Shown here: in pieces, positions 26,776-34,820 of the stretch
Layout of the letters: every line of letters begins with the position of its first letter
Numbering within the stretch: the first letter of the stretch is position 1
Assembly: GCA_036644995.1 (NCBI GenBank)
Contig: JAVXOZ010000001.1
Location: forward strand, 87,069 to 151,068
Reading direction: 5' to 3'
DNA length: 64,000 nucleotides
Source of the DNA: Cryptoclostridium sp036644995
Lineage (GTDB): Bacteria; Bacillota; Dehalobacteriia; UBA7702
The notes under the pieces: model-generated
What the model saw: the letters and a program-made list of their open reading frames with translations, nothing else
Database searches by the model: none
What the model was told of the DNA's origin: nothing
Translations under genes and position numbers: made by a program

Positions 26776-26898
26776 TCAAGGCAAAATCAGCCCAAAAGGC
26801 TTAGTTACATACAACCACAATACCACAGCTACCACAACGGATATTATTTTATAAATAAGGTTATTTTTTTGCAATCGTAACCATAAGCGATTTATCAT
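26776..26898 (-). CDS. Truncated CdaR/YbbR: 40-residue N-terminal membrane anchor only
   Basis: ATG at 26898 overlaps the cdaA stop codon (ATGA) and the frame ends TGA at 26776. The peptide starts MINRLWLRLQKNN, then LIYKIISVVVAVVLWLYVT, which is the typical N-terminus of YbbR/CdaR: a short cytoplasmic segment, then a membrane helix ending LWLYV. Normal CdaR proteins continue with several extracellular YbbR repeats over 300-400 residues. Here only 55 bp remain before glmM and no YbbR repeat is found. The position between cdaA and glmM is exactly that of cdaR. Either it is a decayed gene or a minimal regulator of CdaA; the intact overlap and clean frame are compatible with expression. Confidence 0.75.
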   Translation of the reverse strand: MINRLWLRLQKNNLIYKIISVVVAVVLWLYVTKPFGLILP

Positions 26899-27686
26899 GG
26901 TCTTTTCCTTTTCTTTCTCGTCTTTTGTTTGTTTATACCATAAAAATCATCAAATGCTCTATGTAGCTTTTGGGGTGTAACACCACGAATTAATTTTCCA
27001 TAGCGGCACATAGAAACCACACCTGTTTCCTCGGAAACTATAAGTACCAAAGCATCGGAAACTTCAGATATGCCAATACCTGCACGATGCCGAGTGCCCA
27101 GCATGGGGTCTATATCATCATTGGCAGTAAGGGGCATAATACACCCTGCTGCCACCACACGGTCATTACGCACAATAACTGCACCATCATGTAGCGGTGC
27201 ATTTTTAAAAAATATATTTCTTAAAAGCTCACTGCTTATTTTAGCATCCAAGGCTACCCCTGTATCAATTTGTGGTTTTAAACCGGTGCTGCCTTCCAAA
27301 ACCAAAAGCACACCCACGGATTGCTCTGATGCCGCAACCAAGGTTTCTTCTATGGATTCCTCAGTTAAGGTTATGGCACTGGTGCTGTTGCCGCTTGCAA
27401 AAAATGAACCGCCCCTACCTAATTTTTCCAAAGCACTGCGTAATTCCGGTTGAAAAATAATAGCAATACCTAAAAGTATAACACTCCAACTTTTTCCTAA
27501 AATCCAATGCACCGTGGTAAGATTAAGCCAACCGCTTAGAATGTAAAATCCTAAAATTACAACCATGCCCTTTAATAGCTGCATAGCTCTGGAATCCTTT
27601 AATAATAGCAGTATTTTATAGCCTGCATACGCCACAATTAAGATATCTACCAACGATATAAATATTGTTAAAAAATTCCATTCCAT
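26895..27686 (-). CDS. cdaA: Diadenylate cyclase CdaA
   Basis: About 263 residues if started at ATG 27686 (MEWNFLTIFISLVDILIVAY), which has GGATGGG upstream and matches the family N-terminus. In-frame alternatives are ATG 27698 and TTG 27734. Three membrane helices (~8-30, 38-55, 60-80) precede the DAC domain, with the catalytic motifs LHDGAVIV and RHRAGIGISE. It makes c-di-AMP from two ATP, used in potassium and osmotic control. It overlaps the CdaR remnant by 4 bases and leads the cdaA-mini-cdaR-glmM-glmS cluster. Confidence 0.95.
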   Translation of the reverse strand: MEWNFLTIFISLVDILIVAYAGYKILLLLKDSRAMQLLKGMVVILGFYILSGWLNLTTVHWILGKSWSVILLGIAIIFQPELRSALEKLGRGGSFFASGNSTSAITLTEESIEETLVAASEQSVGVLLVLEGSTGLKPQIDTGVALDAKISSELLRNIFFKNAPLHDGAVIVRNDRVVAAGCIMPLTANDDIDPMLGTRHRAGIGISEVSDALVLIVSEETGVVSMCRYGKLIRGVTPQKLHRAFDDFYGINKQKTRKKRKRP

Positions 27687-27894
27687 AATTTTTCCCATCC
27701 AAATATAATAAGGGTACTGTATTTTATTCGACAAAAAACAAATAATCCCTCTCTTTATATATCAAGAAAATAGAATTTTCACCGCAAAAGTGTTTTTTGG
27801 ACTTATAAATATGACTTATATATTATATTCAAAAAAATTCAAAATATAATTTACTCGGTTAAATCAAATTTCAAACCAAGGTGTTACCACTAAA

Positions 27895-27931
27895 AAATCC
27901 GCAAGAATAGTGAATAATTTCTTACGGATTT
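27895..27931 (-). terminator. Terminator of sigE
   Basis: AAATCCG-c-AAGAA (27895-27907) pairs with TTCTT-a-CGGATTT (27919-27931). On the minus strand the stem is followed by TTTTTTAG. It lies 8 bp past the sigE stop. Confidence 0.8.
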
Positions 27932-27938
27932 CATGAAA

Positions 27939-28661
27939 TTATATAGTTTTTAATATTTCTTTTCGCAATCGCTTAATTATGCGTTTTTCCAAACGTGAAA
28001 TATAGGATTGGGAAATTCCCAAAACATCGGCAACTTCTTTTTGGGTTTTTTCCTCACCCTCTTTATTAATGCCATAGCGCAGTTCTACAATAATACGCTC
28101 ACGCTCATTTAATTTTTTCATCGCCATACGCAGCAACGCCCTATCAACCTGGCTTTCCAATTCTTTAGAGCACAAATCACCATCGGTACCCATAATATCC
28201 GAAAGTAAAAGCTCGTTACCGTCCCAATCTACATTTAATGGTTCATCAAAAGATATCTCACCTTTGGTTTTGCCATTTCTGCGGAGGTACATTAAAATTT
28301 CATTTTCAATACAGCGTGAAGCATAGGTTGCCAATTTAATTTTTTTAGATATATCAAAGGTATTTACTGCCTTTATTAAGCCAATAGTACCAATAGAAAC
28401 CAAATCCTCAATATTTATTCCTGTATTTTCAAATCGACGGGCAATATAAACCACTAAACGCAAATTGTGTTCAATTAAACAATTTCTTGCCCCTAAATTA
28501 TCTTCATTTAAAAGTACAAGCATTTCATGTTCCTCATCACTGGGTAAAGGCGGTGGCAAAACATCGCTGCCCCCCACATAGAACATACCATCTCCGGAAT
28601 TTTTACCCATTATCATGGGCAAAAAAAGTACCATAAAATTTCTCAATCCCTTCTGTTCCAT
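27939..28661 (-). CDS. sigE: RNA polymerase sporulation sigma factor sigma-E (pro-form)
   Basis: 240 residues from ATG 28661 (MEQKGLRNF), set by AAGGAGGG just upstream; the frame opens 16 codons earlier inside spoIIGA. The hydrophobic pro-sequence runs to FYVGGSDVLPPPLP, the usual processing region. Region 2 follows (NLRLVVYIARRFENTGINIEDLVSIGTIGLIKAV), then regions 3/4 with ELRYGI and a helix-turn-helix KEVADVLGISQSYISRLEKRI. It directs early mother-cell transcription after cleavage by SpoIIGA. It follows spoIIGA by 11 bp, the conserved spoIIG operon. Confidence 0.97.
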   Translation of the reverse strand: MEQKGLRNFMVLFLPMIMGKNSGDGMFYVGGSDVLPPPLPSDEEHEMLVLLNEDNLGARNCLIEHNLRLVVYIARRFENTGINIEDLVSIGTIGLIKAVNTFDISKKIKLATYASRCIENEILMYLRRNGKTKGEISFDEPLNVDWDGNELLLSDIMGTDGDLCSKELESQVDRALLRMAMKKLNERERIIVELRYGINKEGEEKTQKEVADVLGISQSYISRLEKRIIKRLRKEILKTI

Positions 28662-28672
28662 AATCCCCCTCC

Positions 28673-29566
28673 TTATATCCAATCTAAAATAGCCGGATTT
28701 ACAATGCACCTACACCGGTCTTTGGTGTGTAGCGAACCACGATAAAGACAAATAACGGCATTTTTTACCACCACATTTTTACGCTGGGGCAAGCGTATAC
28801 CATCGGGCTTAACCCCTAACATCAAGCCATTTCTTTTCCCTATACTGGAAAAAGGAATAAGACGCAACCGCTTGCCAATGGGTTCCTCTATAAAATTACT
28901 TAAAATTTCCGCTACATCTCTATTGCCTCCCAGTAAAAAAGCATCGCTAAAATTCAATGGCAATATTGCCTTAACCGCATCAAATTCCACAACTATTACA
29001 GGGCTTTTAGTAATGGGGTCCAACAATTCATTGCCGGTATCCAATAAAGCATTTACCCTTACCGCTTTATTATCCAAAATAATTTCTATAATTTCCATAG
29101 ACTGATTATGTCTTAAATTTTCCTTCACAAAAGCAATACCCCAGCGTGATGCCAATAGCCCAAGGAGCACAGCAAAGCCCAAGCCCAAAGAGGTAAAGGG
29201 CAGTGCTTGCCCTTGCCAGCCATCGCTTTGTAAAAACCAAGTTATACCCATAACCCCACCTGCCATCACAAAGCCCATTAAATAAAAATACACCAAAGCC
29301 CGAAAAAACATTTTACGGCTTAAAGACCAAAAACCGGTTTTTACAATGGCAATGGAAGCCAATAATTTAAAAACCATACCATTTAACATCTGAAATTCCG
29401 GATATACCGCAATTACACCGTAAATAGCAGCCAATAAGCCTGCTAAAATTAAACGCCAATGTGGGGTTTTAAAATTGCCAAAATGTGCCACACCATAAAG
29501 AAGGGTTAAATCCATGAGCAAATTCATGAGAAATAATAAATCTCCATACACCACATAAGTAGCCAT
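28673..29566 (-). CDS. spoIIGA: Sporulation sigma-E factor processing peptidase SpoIIGA
   Basis: 297 residues; GAGGAGGG precedes ATG 29566. The N-terminal half holds about five membrane helices. The C-terminal domain is an unusual aspartic protease with the active-site motif ALLDTGNELLDP near residue 175. It is a septal membrane protease that removes the pro-peptide of sigma-E when triggered from the forespore by SpoIIR. First gene of the spoIIG operon, with a Spo0A-type promoter upstream. Confidence 0.95.
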   Translation of the reverse strand: MATYVVYGDLLFLMNLLMDLTLLYGVAHFGNFKTPHWRLILAGLLAAIYGVIAVYPEFQMLNGMVFKLLASIAIVKTGFWSLSRKMFFRALVYFYLMGFVMAGGVMGITWFLQSDGWQGQALPFTSLGLGFAVLLGLLASRWGIAFVKENLRHNQSMEIIEIILDNKAVRVNALLDTGNELLDPITKSPVIVVEFDAVKAILPLNFSDAFLLGGNRDVAEILSNFIEEPIGKRLRLIPFSSIGKRNGLMLGVKPDGIRLPQRKNVVVKNAVICLYRGSLHTKDRCRCIVNPAILDWI

Positions 29567-29588
29567 ATTTATCCCTCCTCGCTTTTAT

Positions 29589-29621
29589 ATTATAGAGGTT
29601 TTACCAAGAGATAATTGTCGA
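29589..29621 (-). promoter_or_regulatory. Spo0A-type spoIIG promoter
   Basis: On the minus strand, TATAAT (29594-29589) is separated by 21 bp from TCGACA (29621-29616), which is both -35-like and part of a 0A-box-like sequence (TGTCGAT on the plus strand, 6 of 7 to TGTCGAA). A second weaker box, TGTCGTT, lies at 29654-29648. The Bacillus spoIIG promoter also has abnormally wide spacing (22 bp) with 0A boxes over the -35. Confidence 0.6.
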
Positions 29622-29668
29622 TAATAGCATAAGAAAACGCAAAATAAAACGACATTTTCCCACAAAAA

Positions 29669-29870
29669 AAGCACCGCTTTATCGGTGCTCAGATTGTTAA
29701 AACATATAGTTTTTTGGCAAGATGTCTGGCTGTTAAGAAAGACTTAGATTTGGTAAAACTCCCTGAGCAGCGGCTGTGCAGTGTACATAGATGTACATAA
29801 GCAGCTGATGGGAAGGGATTTTGCCAAATATCAGACTTTATCAACAGCCTAAGCACCGCTTTATCGGTGC
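29669..29870. mobile_element. Hairpin element copy B, flanked by a duplicated 20-bp terminator hairpin
   Basis: The element is 29689-29850 (162 bp), starting TCAGATTGTTAAAAC and ending TTTATCAACAGCCT. Both sides carry AAGCACCGCTTTATCGGTGC (29669-29688 and 29851-29870), itself a hairpin with 6-bp stem GCACCG/CGGTGC. On the minus strand the left copy runs into seven T's, so a complete terminator was duplicated. Internal arms as in the other copies; the tip is TGTACAT-AG-ATGTACA. No ORF. Confidence 0.88.
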
Positions 29871-29960
29871 AGGATTGTGGACAATATACATTTTTAACTA
29901 TAATATAATACTAAAATTTCAATTTTATATACCGCTGAATATAGCCAAACTAATTAAAAA

Positions 29961-29988
29961 AAATAGCGTAGCAGATTAACTGCTACGC
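29961..29988 (-). terminator. Terminator downstream of recO (distal duplicate with T-run)
   Basis: A 9-bp stem GCGTAGCAG/CTGCTACGC with 5-nt loop, followed on the minus strand by TATTTTTTTT. A second copy of the hairpin (30152-30175) lies before element C without a T-run. A further terminator-like hairpin with T-run is at 29662-29688. Confidence 0.75.
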
Positions 29989-30175
29989 ACAGATTGTCAA
30001 AAAACATAGTTTTTTGGCAAGATGTCTGGCTGTTAAGAAAGACTTAGATTTGGTAAAACTCCCTGAGCAGCGGCTGTGCAGTGTACATAGATGTACATAA
30101 GCAGTCGGTGGGAAGGGATTTTGCCGAATATCAGGCTTTATCAACAGCCTAAGCGTAGCAGATTAACTGCTACGC
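29965..30175. mobile_element. Hairpin element copy C, flanked by a duplicated 24-bp terminator hairpin
   Basis: The element is 29989-30151 (about 163 bp), nearly identical to copy B. Flanks 29965-29988 and 30152-30175 are identical 24-mers beginning AGCGTAGCAGATTAACTGC, containing a perfect 9-bp stem GCGTAGCAG/CTGCTACGC. On the minus strand the left copy is followed by TATTTTTTTT, the natural recO terminator; the right copy lies closer to recO and lacks the T-run. Copies B and C sit 115 bp apart. Confidence 0.88.
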
Positions 30176-30229
30176 TATCAAGTCTAAGTTATTGGGGTCA
30201 CTACATTACCCATATAAGCTTTGGTATTT

Positions 30230-30973
30230 TTACCTAACATCAGGTTTTGTCCACAGGCTGTTACGTATAATATCTAAGGATTTTATACGCCTTTCCAAAT
30301 GATAGGCAACCAATTCCTGCATAACTTTTGCCATTATTTTTTCGGTTTCTTCGTTTAGTTTTAATCTGTTTAATTGCTCTATGGGTGTTTTATTGTAATA
30401 ATCCAAACCATAGATGGCTTGGGGAGAGATAAATACACCTCCGCCACAATCTTTACAAATAGGGCCGGGAAATCTTGAAGATAAATATCCCTCTTTTAAA
30501 GGCTCTCCGCAATTACTGCAACGCTTAAAATCCACTTCATAACCAATCAATGTCATGAGATTTATTTCAAAATACCTTGCCATAGATTCAGTGTTTTTAT
30601 TATCTATTTTAGAAAAAACCTGATGGGTTAAATCAAAAACTGCACTGTTGGATTCTTTTTCCGGTAAAGCAATATTTAATAGTTCCATAAAATAGGAAAC
30701 ATATAAATAAGCTTGGGGATTGGAGCGAATTTGGGGATAGGTTTCTAAAGACACAGCCTGAGAAATGGTATCCATGGATTTACCTTGATAGAGCATTAAA
30801 TTACAGCGGTTACCCAACTGCAAATGACCTTTCATGGTACTTTTTGGTCTTTTCACACCTTTGGCAATGGCAGAAAGCTTGCCGTATTCACGGGAAAACA
30901 GCGTAAAAATACGAGTGCTTTCCCCATAATTCATTGCTTTTATTATAATTGCATCCGCAGCGTAATATTTCAT
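30230..30973 (-). CDS. recO: DNA repair protein RecO
   Basis: 247 residues. N-terminal OB-fold (AIIIKAMNYGESTRIFTLFSREYGKLSAIAKGVK, residues ~7-41), then a helical domain with a zinc finger CSNCGEPL...CKDCGGG. It promotes RecA loading and strand annealing in the RecFOR pathway. It begins 3 bp after mgtE ends, so they are co-transcribed. In related genomes recO commonly follows era; here mgtE is inserted between them. Confidence 0.94.
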   Translation of the reverse strand: MKYYAADAIIIKAMNYGESTRIFTLFSREYGKLSAIAKGVKRPKSTMKGHLQLGNRCNLMLYQGKSMDTISQAVSLETYPQIRSNPQAYLYVSYFMELLNIALPEKESNSAVFDLTHQVFSKIDNKNTESMARYFEINLMTLIGYEVDFKRCSNCGEPLKEGYLSSRFPGPICKDCGGGVFISPQAIYGLDYYNKTPIEQLNRLKLNEETEKIMAKVMQELVAYHLERRIKSLDIIRNSLWTKPDVR

Positions 30974-30976
30974 AAA

Positions 30977-32344
30977 TTATCCAACCCCTAAAAGGAAAGG
31001 CATAAACTGCGCAGCTAAAATAGTGTAAATTATCAAACCTAAAACATCAATACTGGTACTGATAAACGGTGCTGATGCCACAGCAGGGTCAACCCCAAAT
31101 TTTTTCAAGGCTAAAGGCACCATGGTGCCAATGGTAGCGGCTAAAACCATATTGCATAGCAAGGTAAGCCCAACCAAAATACCAAGGTAAGCGCTGCCTT
31201 GCCAAATATAGGCAACCACTGATAATGCCACGGCACAAAAACCACCAACAATAAAACCAACGCATGATTCCTTTAAAGTATTAATCAAAAATTCCGAAAC
31301 GTCTATCTGCCCTGTGGATAGCCCCCTAACTGTAACCGTGGAGCTTTGAGTACCCACATTACCGCCCATGCCGCAAAGCAGGGGTATAAAATACGCCAAA
31401 GCCACCACAGCTTGGAGCTCGGATTCTAAATTGCGAATAATGGTACCTGAAAGTAAACCACCAAATAAGGTTACCAAAAGCCAAGGTAAGCGGGATTTAA
31501 CCGCCGTAATAACCTTTTCCACGAAAGATTCATCTTCCAATTCATCTTCATGAACACCTGCCATACGCAAAACGTCTTCGGTAGCTTCGTCTTGGATAAC
31601 ATCTAAAATATCATCAACGGTGATAATCCCCACCAAACAGTGGCCTTCATCCACAACGGGAACAGCCATGATATCATAACGTGATACCATATTGGCAACT
31701 TCTTCCTGGTCCATATAATCCGTAACAAATTTTACCCTGGTGTGCATAATATGTTCCAATGACCAATGAGGTGGTGTTACAATTAAATCACGCAAAGACA
31801 AAACACCAACCAAAACATTTTCATCGTCAACCACGTAAATATAATAAACCGTTTCTGCTGAAGGTGATTGTTCCCTCAGGCTATCTATGGCTTGAGCCGC
31901 AGATTCGTGCATATTCAGAGAAATATACTCCGTGGTCATAATAGAACCAGCAGTATCTTCCGGATAGACCATTAAGCCTTTAACGTCATCAACATCATCC
32001 TGTTCCATTAAATCGAATACTTGATTTTGATCGTAAACGCTTAATTCGCCCAGAATATCCGCAACATCATCGGAAAACATGGTGTCTAAAATTGCCGCAC
32101 TTTTTTCATCACCCAAATCTTTCATAATTTGGGGAACTAATTCCGGATCTAAATAGCTTAAAACCTCACCAGTTACATCGGTGGGTAAATATTGTAAAAC
32201 CGAGGAAATACAGTTTTCATCCAATTCCGCCATTACTTCGGCAATATCAATAGATGCCGATGGTGCTAAAACCGCAGCAATACCCGGATAATCTTCGGTT
32301 TCAATGAACGGTTGTAGCCGTTCTAATTTTTCTTTAATATCCAT
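30977..32344 (-). CDS. mgtE: Magnesium transporter MgtE
   Basis: 455 residues; GGGGGT precedes ATG 32344. Cytosolic N domain (superhelical, ~1-130), a pair of CBS domains (~135-255, e.g. YPEDTAGSIMTTEYISLN and DIMAVPVVDEGHCLVGIITVDDIL), a plug helix, then five membrane helices (~285-455) with the pore region GGNVGTQSSTVTVRGLS. It is a homodimeric Mg2+ channel closed by Mg2+ binding to the cytosolic domains. No M-box riboswitch is recognised in its leader. Confidence 0.95.
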   Translation of the reverse strand: MDIKEKLERLQPFIETEDYPGIAAVLAPSASIDIAEVMAELDENCISSVLQYLPTDVTGEVLSYLDPELVPQIMKDLGDEKSAAILDTMFSDDVADILGELSVYDQNQVFDLMEQDDVDDVKGLMVYPEDTAGSIMTTEYISLNMHESAAQAIDSLREQSPSAETVYYIYVVDDENVLVGVLSLRDLIVTPPHWSLEHIMHTRVKFVTDYMDQEEVANMVSRYDIMAVPVVDEGHCLVGIITVDDILDVIQDEATEDVLRMAGVHEDELEDESFVEKVITAVKSRLPWLLVTLFGGLLSGTIIRNLESELQAVVALAYFIPLLCGMGGNVGTQSSTVTVRGLSTGQIDVSEFLINTLKESCVGFIVGGFCAVALSVVAYIWQGSAYLGILVGLTLLCNMVLAATIGTMVPLALKKFGVDPAVASAPFISTSIDVLGLIIYTILAAQFMPFLLGVG

Positions 32345-32418
32345 GGTTACCCCCTTAATAAGAGAATGAAATAAAAATTAAAATGAAATTTGTAATCCTT
32401 ATACATTCCTATTGTAGC

Positions 32419-32496
32419 GGCAATTAACCAGCATAGACAATTTATTCCCAATAAAGCTATTGCGAATACCTTATGAATACCTTATGGTTAATTACC
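32419..32496. repeat. Palindromic segment in the mgtE leader
   Basis: GGCAATTAACC (32419-32429) pairs with GGTTAATTACC (32486-32496), with CATAAGGTATT-type tandem repeats between (read on the minus strand). It could be a leader hairpin or another diverged hairpin element. It covers the end of the small ORF at 32488. Confidence 0.45.
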
Positions 32497-32589
32497 AACG
32501 TTTAACTTGGGGGATTCGATAATAAACACGTCCCCCTTTTTTGCTCTTTTTAAAAATATGTAATTACACCATCGAGGAACGCTATCCAT
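32488..32589 (-). CDS. Possible 33-residue protein between era and mgtE
   Basis: ATG at 32589 has a good upstream AAGGTGAG site. The frame gives MDSVPRWCNYIFLKRAKKG, then DVFIIESPKLNVGN and TAA. It resembles no family I recognise; the small YqzL protein often encoded next to era has a different sequence. It lies in a 317-bp gap otherwise without genes. Only the ribosome site and position support it. Confidence 0.35.
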   Translation of the reverse strand: MDSVPRWCNYIFLKRAKKGDVFIIESPKLNVGN

Positions 32590-32661
32590 TATCTCACCTT
32601 CTTTCTTATGCCCATAATATTAAAAAATTATTACTTTTGTGCCTTAAAGCAGCATTAAAAT

Positions 32662-33567
32662 TTATTCATCAATATTACGTTTATCAAAACCAAAATTTCT
32701 TAAATATATTTCTTTATTTCGCCAATCTTTTTTAACCTTAACCCAAAGCTCCAAATAGAAAGATGAGCCTAAGGCTTTTTCCATTTCCATTCTTGCCCGC
32801 ATACCAATTTCTTTGAGCATAGCACCATTTTTACCGATGATAATTCCCTTTTGAGATTCACGCTCCACATATATAGTGGCATTGGCATAAACCTTGCCCC
32901 CTGGGCGTTCCTTTACTTCCATCATTTCCACGGCAATAGAGTGCGGAATTTCATCTTCGGTAAGTTCCAAAACTTTTTCTCTGACTATTTCCGCCATAAT
33001 GGCTCTTTCCGGTTGATCTGTAACCATATCCTCAGGATAATAACAGGGCCCGGGCTTCAAGTATTCCGTAACTGTTTTTAGGAGATGTTGAACATTATCA
33101 TCTTTCAAGGCTGAAATTGGTACTATTTCAGCAAAATCAAATTTATCTTTATAAAAATTAATTATCTTAAAAAGGTCATCCTTATTAGGCATTAAATCAA
33201 CTTTATTAAGAAGCAGAAAAACAGGGGTATCAGAAGGTAAGGTGTTAATAATATATTCCTCACCGCCACCAAATTTTTCCGTGGCATCCGCAATGTAAAA
33301 AATAATATCCACACCGCTGATTGCGCTTTTTGCTGCCTGCATCATAAACTCACCAAGTTTATGCTTGGGCTTGTGAATACCCGGGGTATCAATGAAAATA
33401 AGCTGGGCATTATCTGTGGTATAAAAGCCCTTAATTTTATTTTGAGTGGTTTGGGGCTTATCAGAAACGATGGCTATTTTTTGCCCCAAAATGGTATTCA
33501 TCAATGTACTTTTACCTGCATTTGGTCTGCCGATAATAGTAATAAAACCTGAACGAAATTCTTGCAT
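32662..33567 (-). CDS. era: GTPase Era
   Basis: 301 residues from ATG 33567 (MQEFRSGFITIIG), with AAAGGA upstream; the frame opens 7 codons earlier. GTPase motifs G1 GRPNAGKST, G3 DTPGIHKP and G4 NKVD are intact. The C-terminal KH domain (IIIGKNGAMLKEIGMRARMEME) binds the 3' end of 16S rRNA during 30S assembly. It stands before mgtE-recO on the same strand. Confidence 0.96.
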   Translation of the reverse strand: MQEFRSGFITIIGRPNAGKSTLMNTILGQKIAIVSDKPQTTQNKIKGFYTTDNAQLIFIDTPGIHKPKHKLGEFMMQAAKSAISGVDIIFYIADATEKFGGGEEYIINTLPSDTPVFLLLNKVDLMPNKDDLFKIINFYKDKFDFAEIVPISALKDDNVQHLLKTVTEYLKPGPCYYPEDMVTDQPERAIMAEIVREKVLELTEDEIPHSIAVEMMEVKERPGGKVYANATIYVERESQKGIIIGKNGAMLKEIGMRARMEMEKALGSSFYLELWVKVKKDWRNKEIYLRNFGFDKRNIDE

Positions 33568-33687
33568 TCTTTTTCCTTTGCTTATCAAATGCCTTAATTA
33601 AGGCGTGTTTTAATTATTTTTATAATTAAATTTACTTTTTTAATATCTACAATCTGCTGTTTTCTCAGAGAAATTAGAGTGAGAGTT

Positions 33688-34731
33688 TTATTGGGCATCC
33701 GAGGATGCAGCGGCGGTTTCTCCACCGTTATACTCTACATTCACAGTATCCGGCACCACTTGAATAATGGTTCTGCCCGGTAAAAATTTAGCTTGTTTGC
33801 CATTTGCCATGGTAAAGGTTAACGGCGATATTTCATCTTTCATCGACCAAGTAATCTCTGTGGCAGTACCATTTTGGAAAAGAACACCACTGCTACTATT
33901 GCCGGCAAATTTCATATCCAATAATTTAGTATCACCTGTTACAAGAGGTGCAGCTATTTTCATAACCACTACATTATCTGCGTAAAGCTGGGTATTATCT
34001 GCGGCATCCATATGCGGTGCACCCTTGGAAAAACGCATATAATGGTTAGCGGCATCATCCCATTTATAGGAAACAGGTTTATAAGTATAGGCTATATTAA
34101 TATCCGTATTGGTACCTTTGGTTAAAGCCTTTATTGCTTTATCATTATAAAAAGCAAATTTTGTGGTATTTTGTTTTTCCCACAAACCCTTTTCAGTGGC
34201 GGCGGCTTGGAGTTTTTCCCAAGAGGTGTATAAATTAACCGGGGCTTTTCTGGAATTATCTCTCCAAAAATAGCTGCCCATTGCCATTTGGTCTATTTCA
34301 TCCACGGTATCCGAAAGATTGGTAAACATATAGCTGGCACCACAATGTACATAAATAGCACCAAAAGAGTTAACCAAGCTAATAAAGCAATGTCTGGCAC
34401 TGCGTACAGGGCCAATAGTATCGGGCTGATTATGATAATAAAGTGCCAAAAATCTATTAATGCCACCTTCAACCGGTAATTCAAAAAGCAAATCTGCTTT
34501 GCCTAAATTTGTTTGAGGTTCAGAGTTGGGTCCGTTATCCACAGCCACAGCTAATACTCTTTCCGGCAAATTATCAACTACTGCATGGTCTAAAGGACAA
34601 TAATTTACCGCTTCTTCTTTGGGCACATCATTTGTCGGGGCTTTTTCGGCTTTATCTTTACCGCAGCCAACAATAAAAACAGAAAGGCTGAGAGCCAACA
34701 ATAAAACCAATATTTTTGCAGTTTTTTTCAT
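33688..34731 (-). CDS. DUF3048 (YerB-like) lipoprotein
   Basis: 347 residues from ATG 34731 (MKKTAKILVLLL), with AAAGGAG at the right distance. Signal peptide with lipobox FIVGC, so it is membrane-anchored outside the cell. The remainder matches the two-domain DUF3048 family (NNLPERVLAVAVDNGPNS-type start, TIGPVRSARHCFISLVNSFGAIYVHCG). Biochemical role not established to my knowledge. It has its own ribosome site and 88 bp to dgkA upstream; the C-terminus is a short Ala/Ser-rich tail. Confidence 0.88.
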   Translation of the reverse strand: MKKTAKILVLLLALSLSVFIVGCGKDKAEKAPTNDVPKEEAVNYCPLDHAVVDNLPERVLAVAVDNGPNSEPQTNLGKADLLFELPVEGGINRFLALYYHNQPDTIGPVRSARHCFISLVNSFGAIYVHCGASYMFTNLSDTVDEIDQMAMGSYFWRDNSRKAPVNLYTSWEKLQAAATEKGLWEKQNTTKFAFYNDKAIKALTKGTNTDINIAYTYKPVSYKWDDAANHYMRFSKGAPHMDAADNTQLYADNVVVMKIAAPLVTGDTKLLDMKFAGNSSSGVLFQNGTATEITWSMKDEISPLTFTMANGKQAKFLPGRTIIQVVPDTVNVEYNGGETAAASSDAQ

Positions 34732-34820
34732 AAGAAGTCTCCTTTTTTTCATATATTTTTTATAGCTTCAAGAAATGAGATATTGGGTTCTTTAGCTAAT
34801 TCTTAACTTTTTAAAGGGGA

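Noticed and set aside
29689..30151. Elements B and C as a c-di-GMP (GEMM) riboswitch or other known regulatory RNA
   Set aside because: No GEMM core is present; the elements recur at unrelated loci with flanking duplications, in keeping with mobile DNA.
32345..32480. M-box magnesium riboswitch before mgtE
   Set aside because: The leader is short and AT-rich and lacks the conserved M-box segments.
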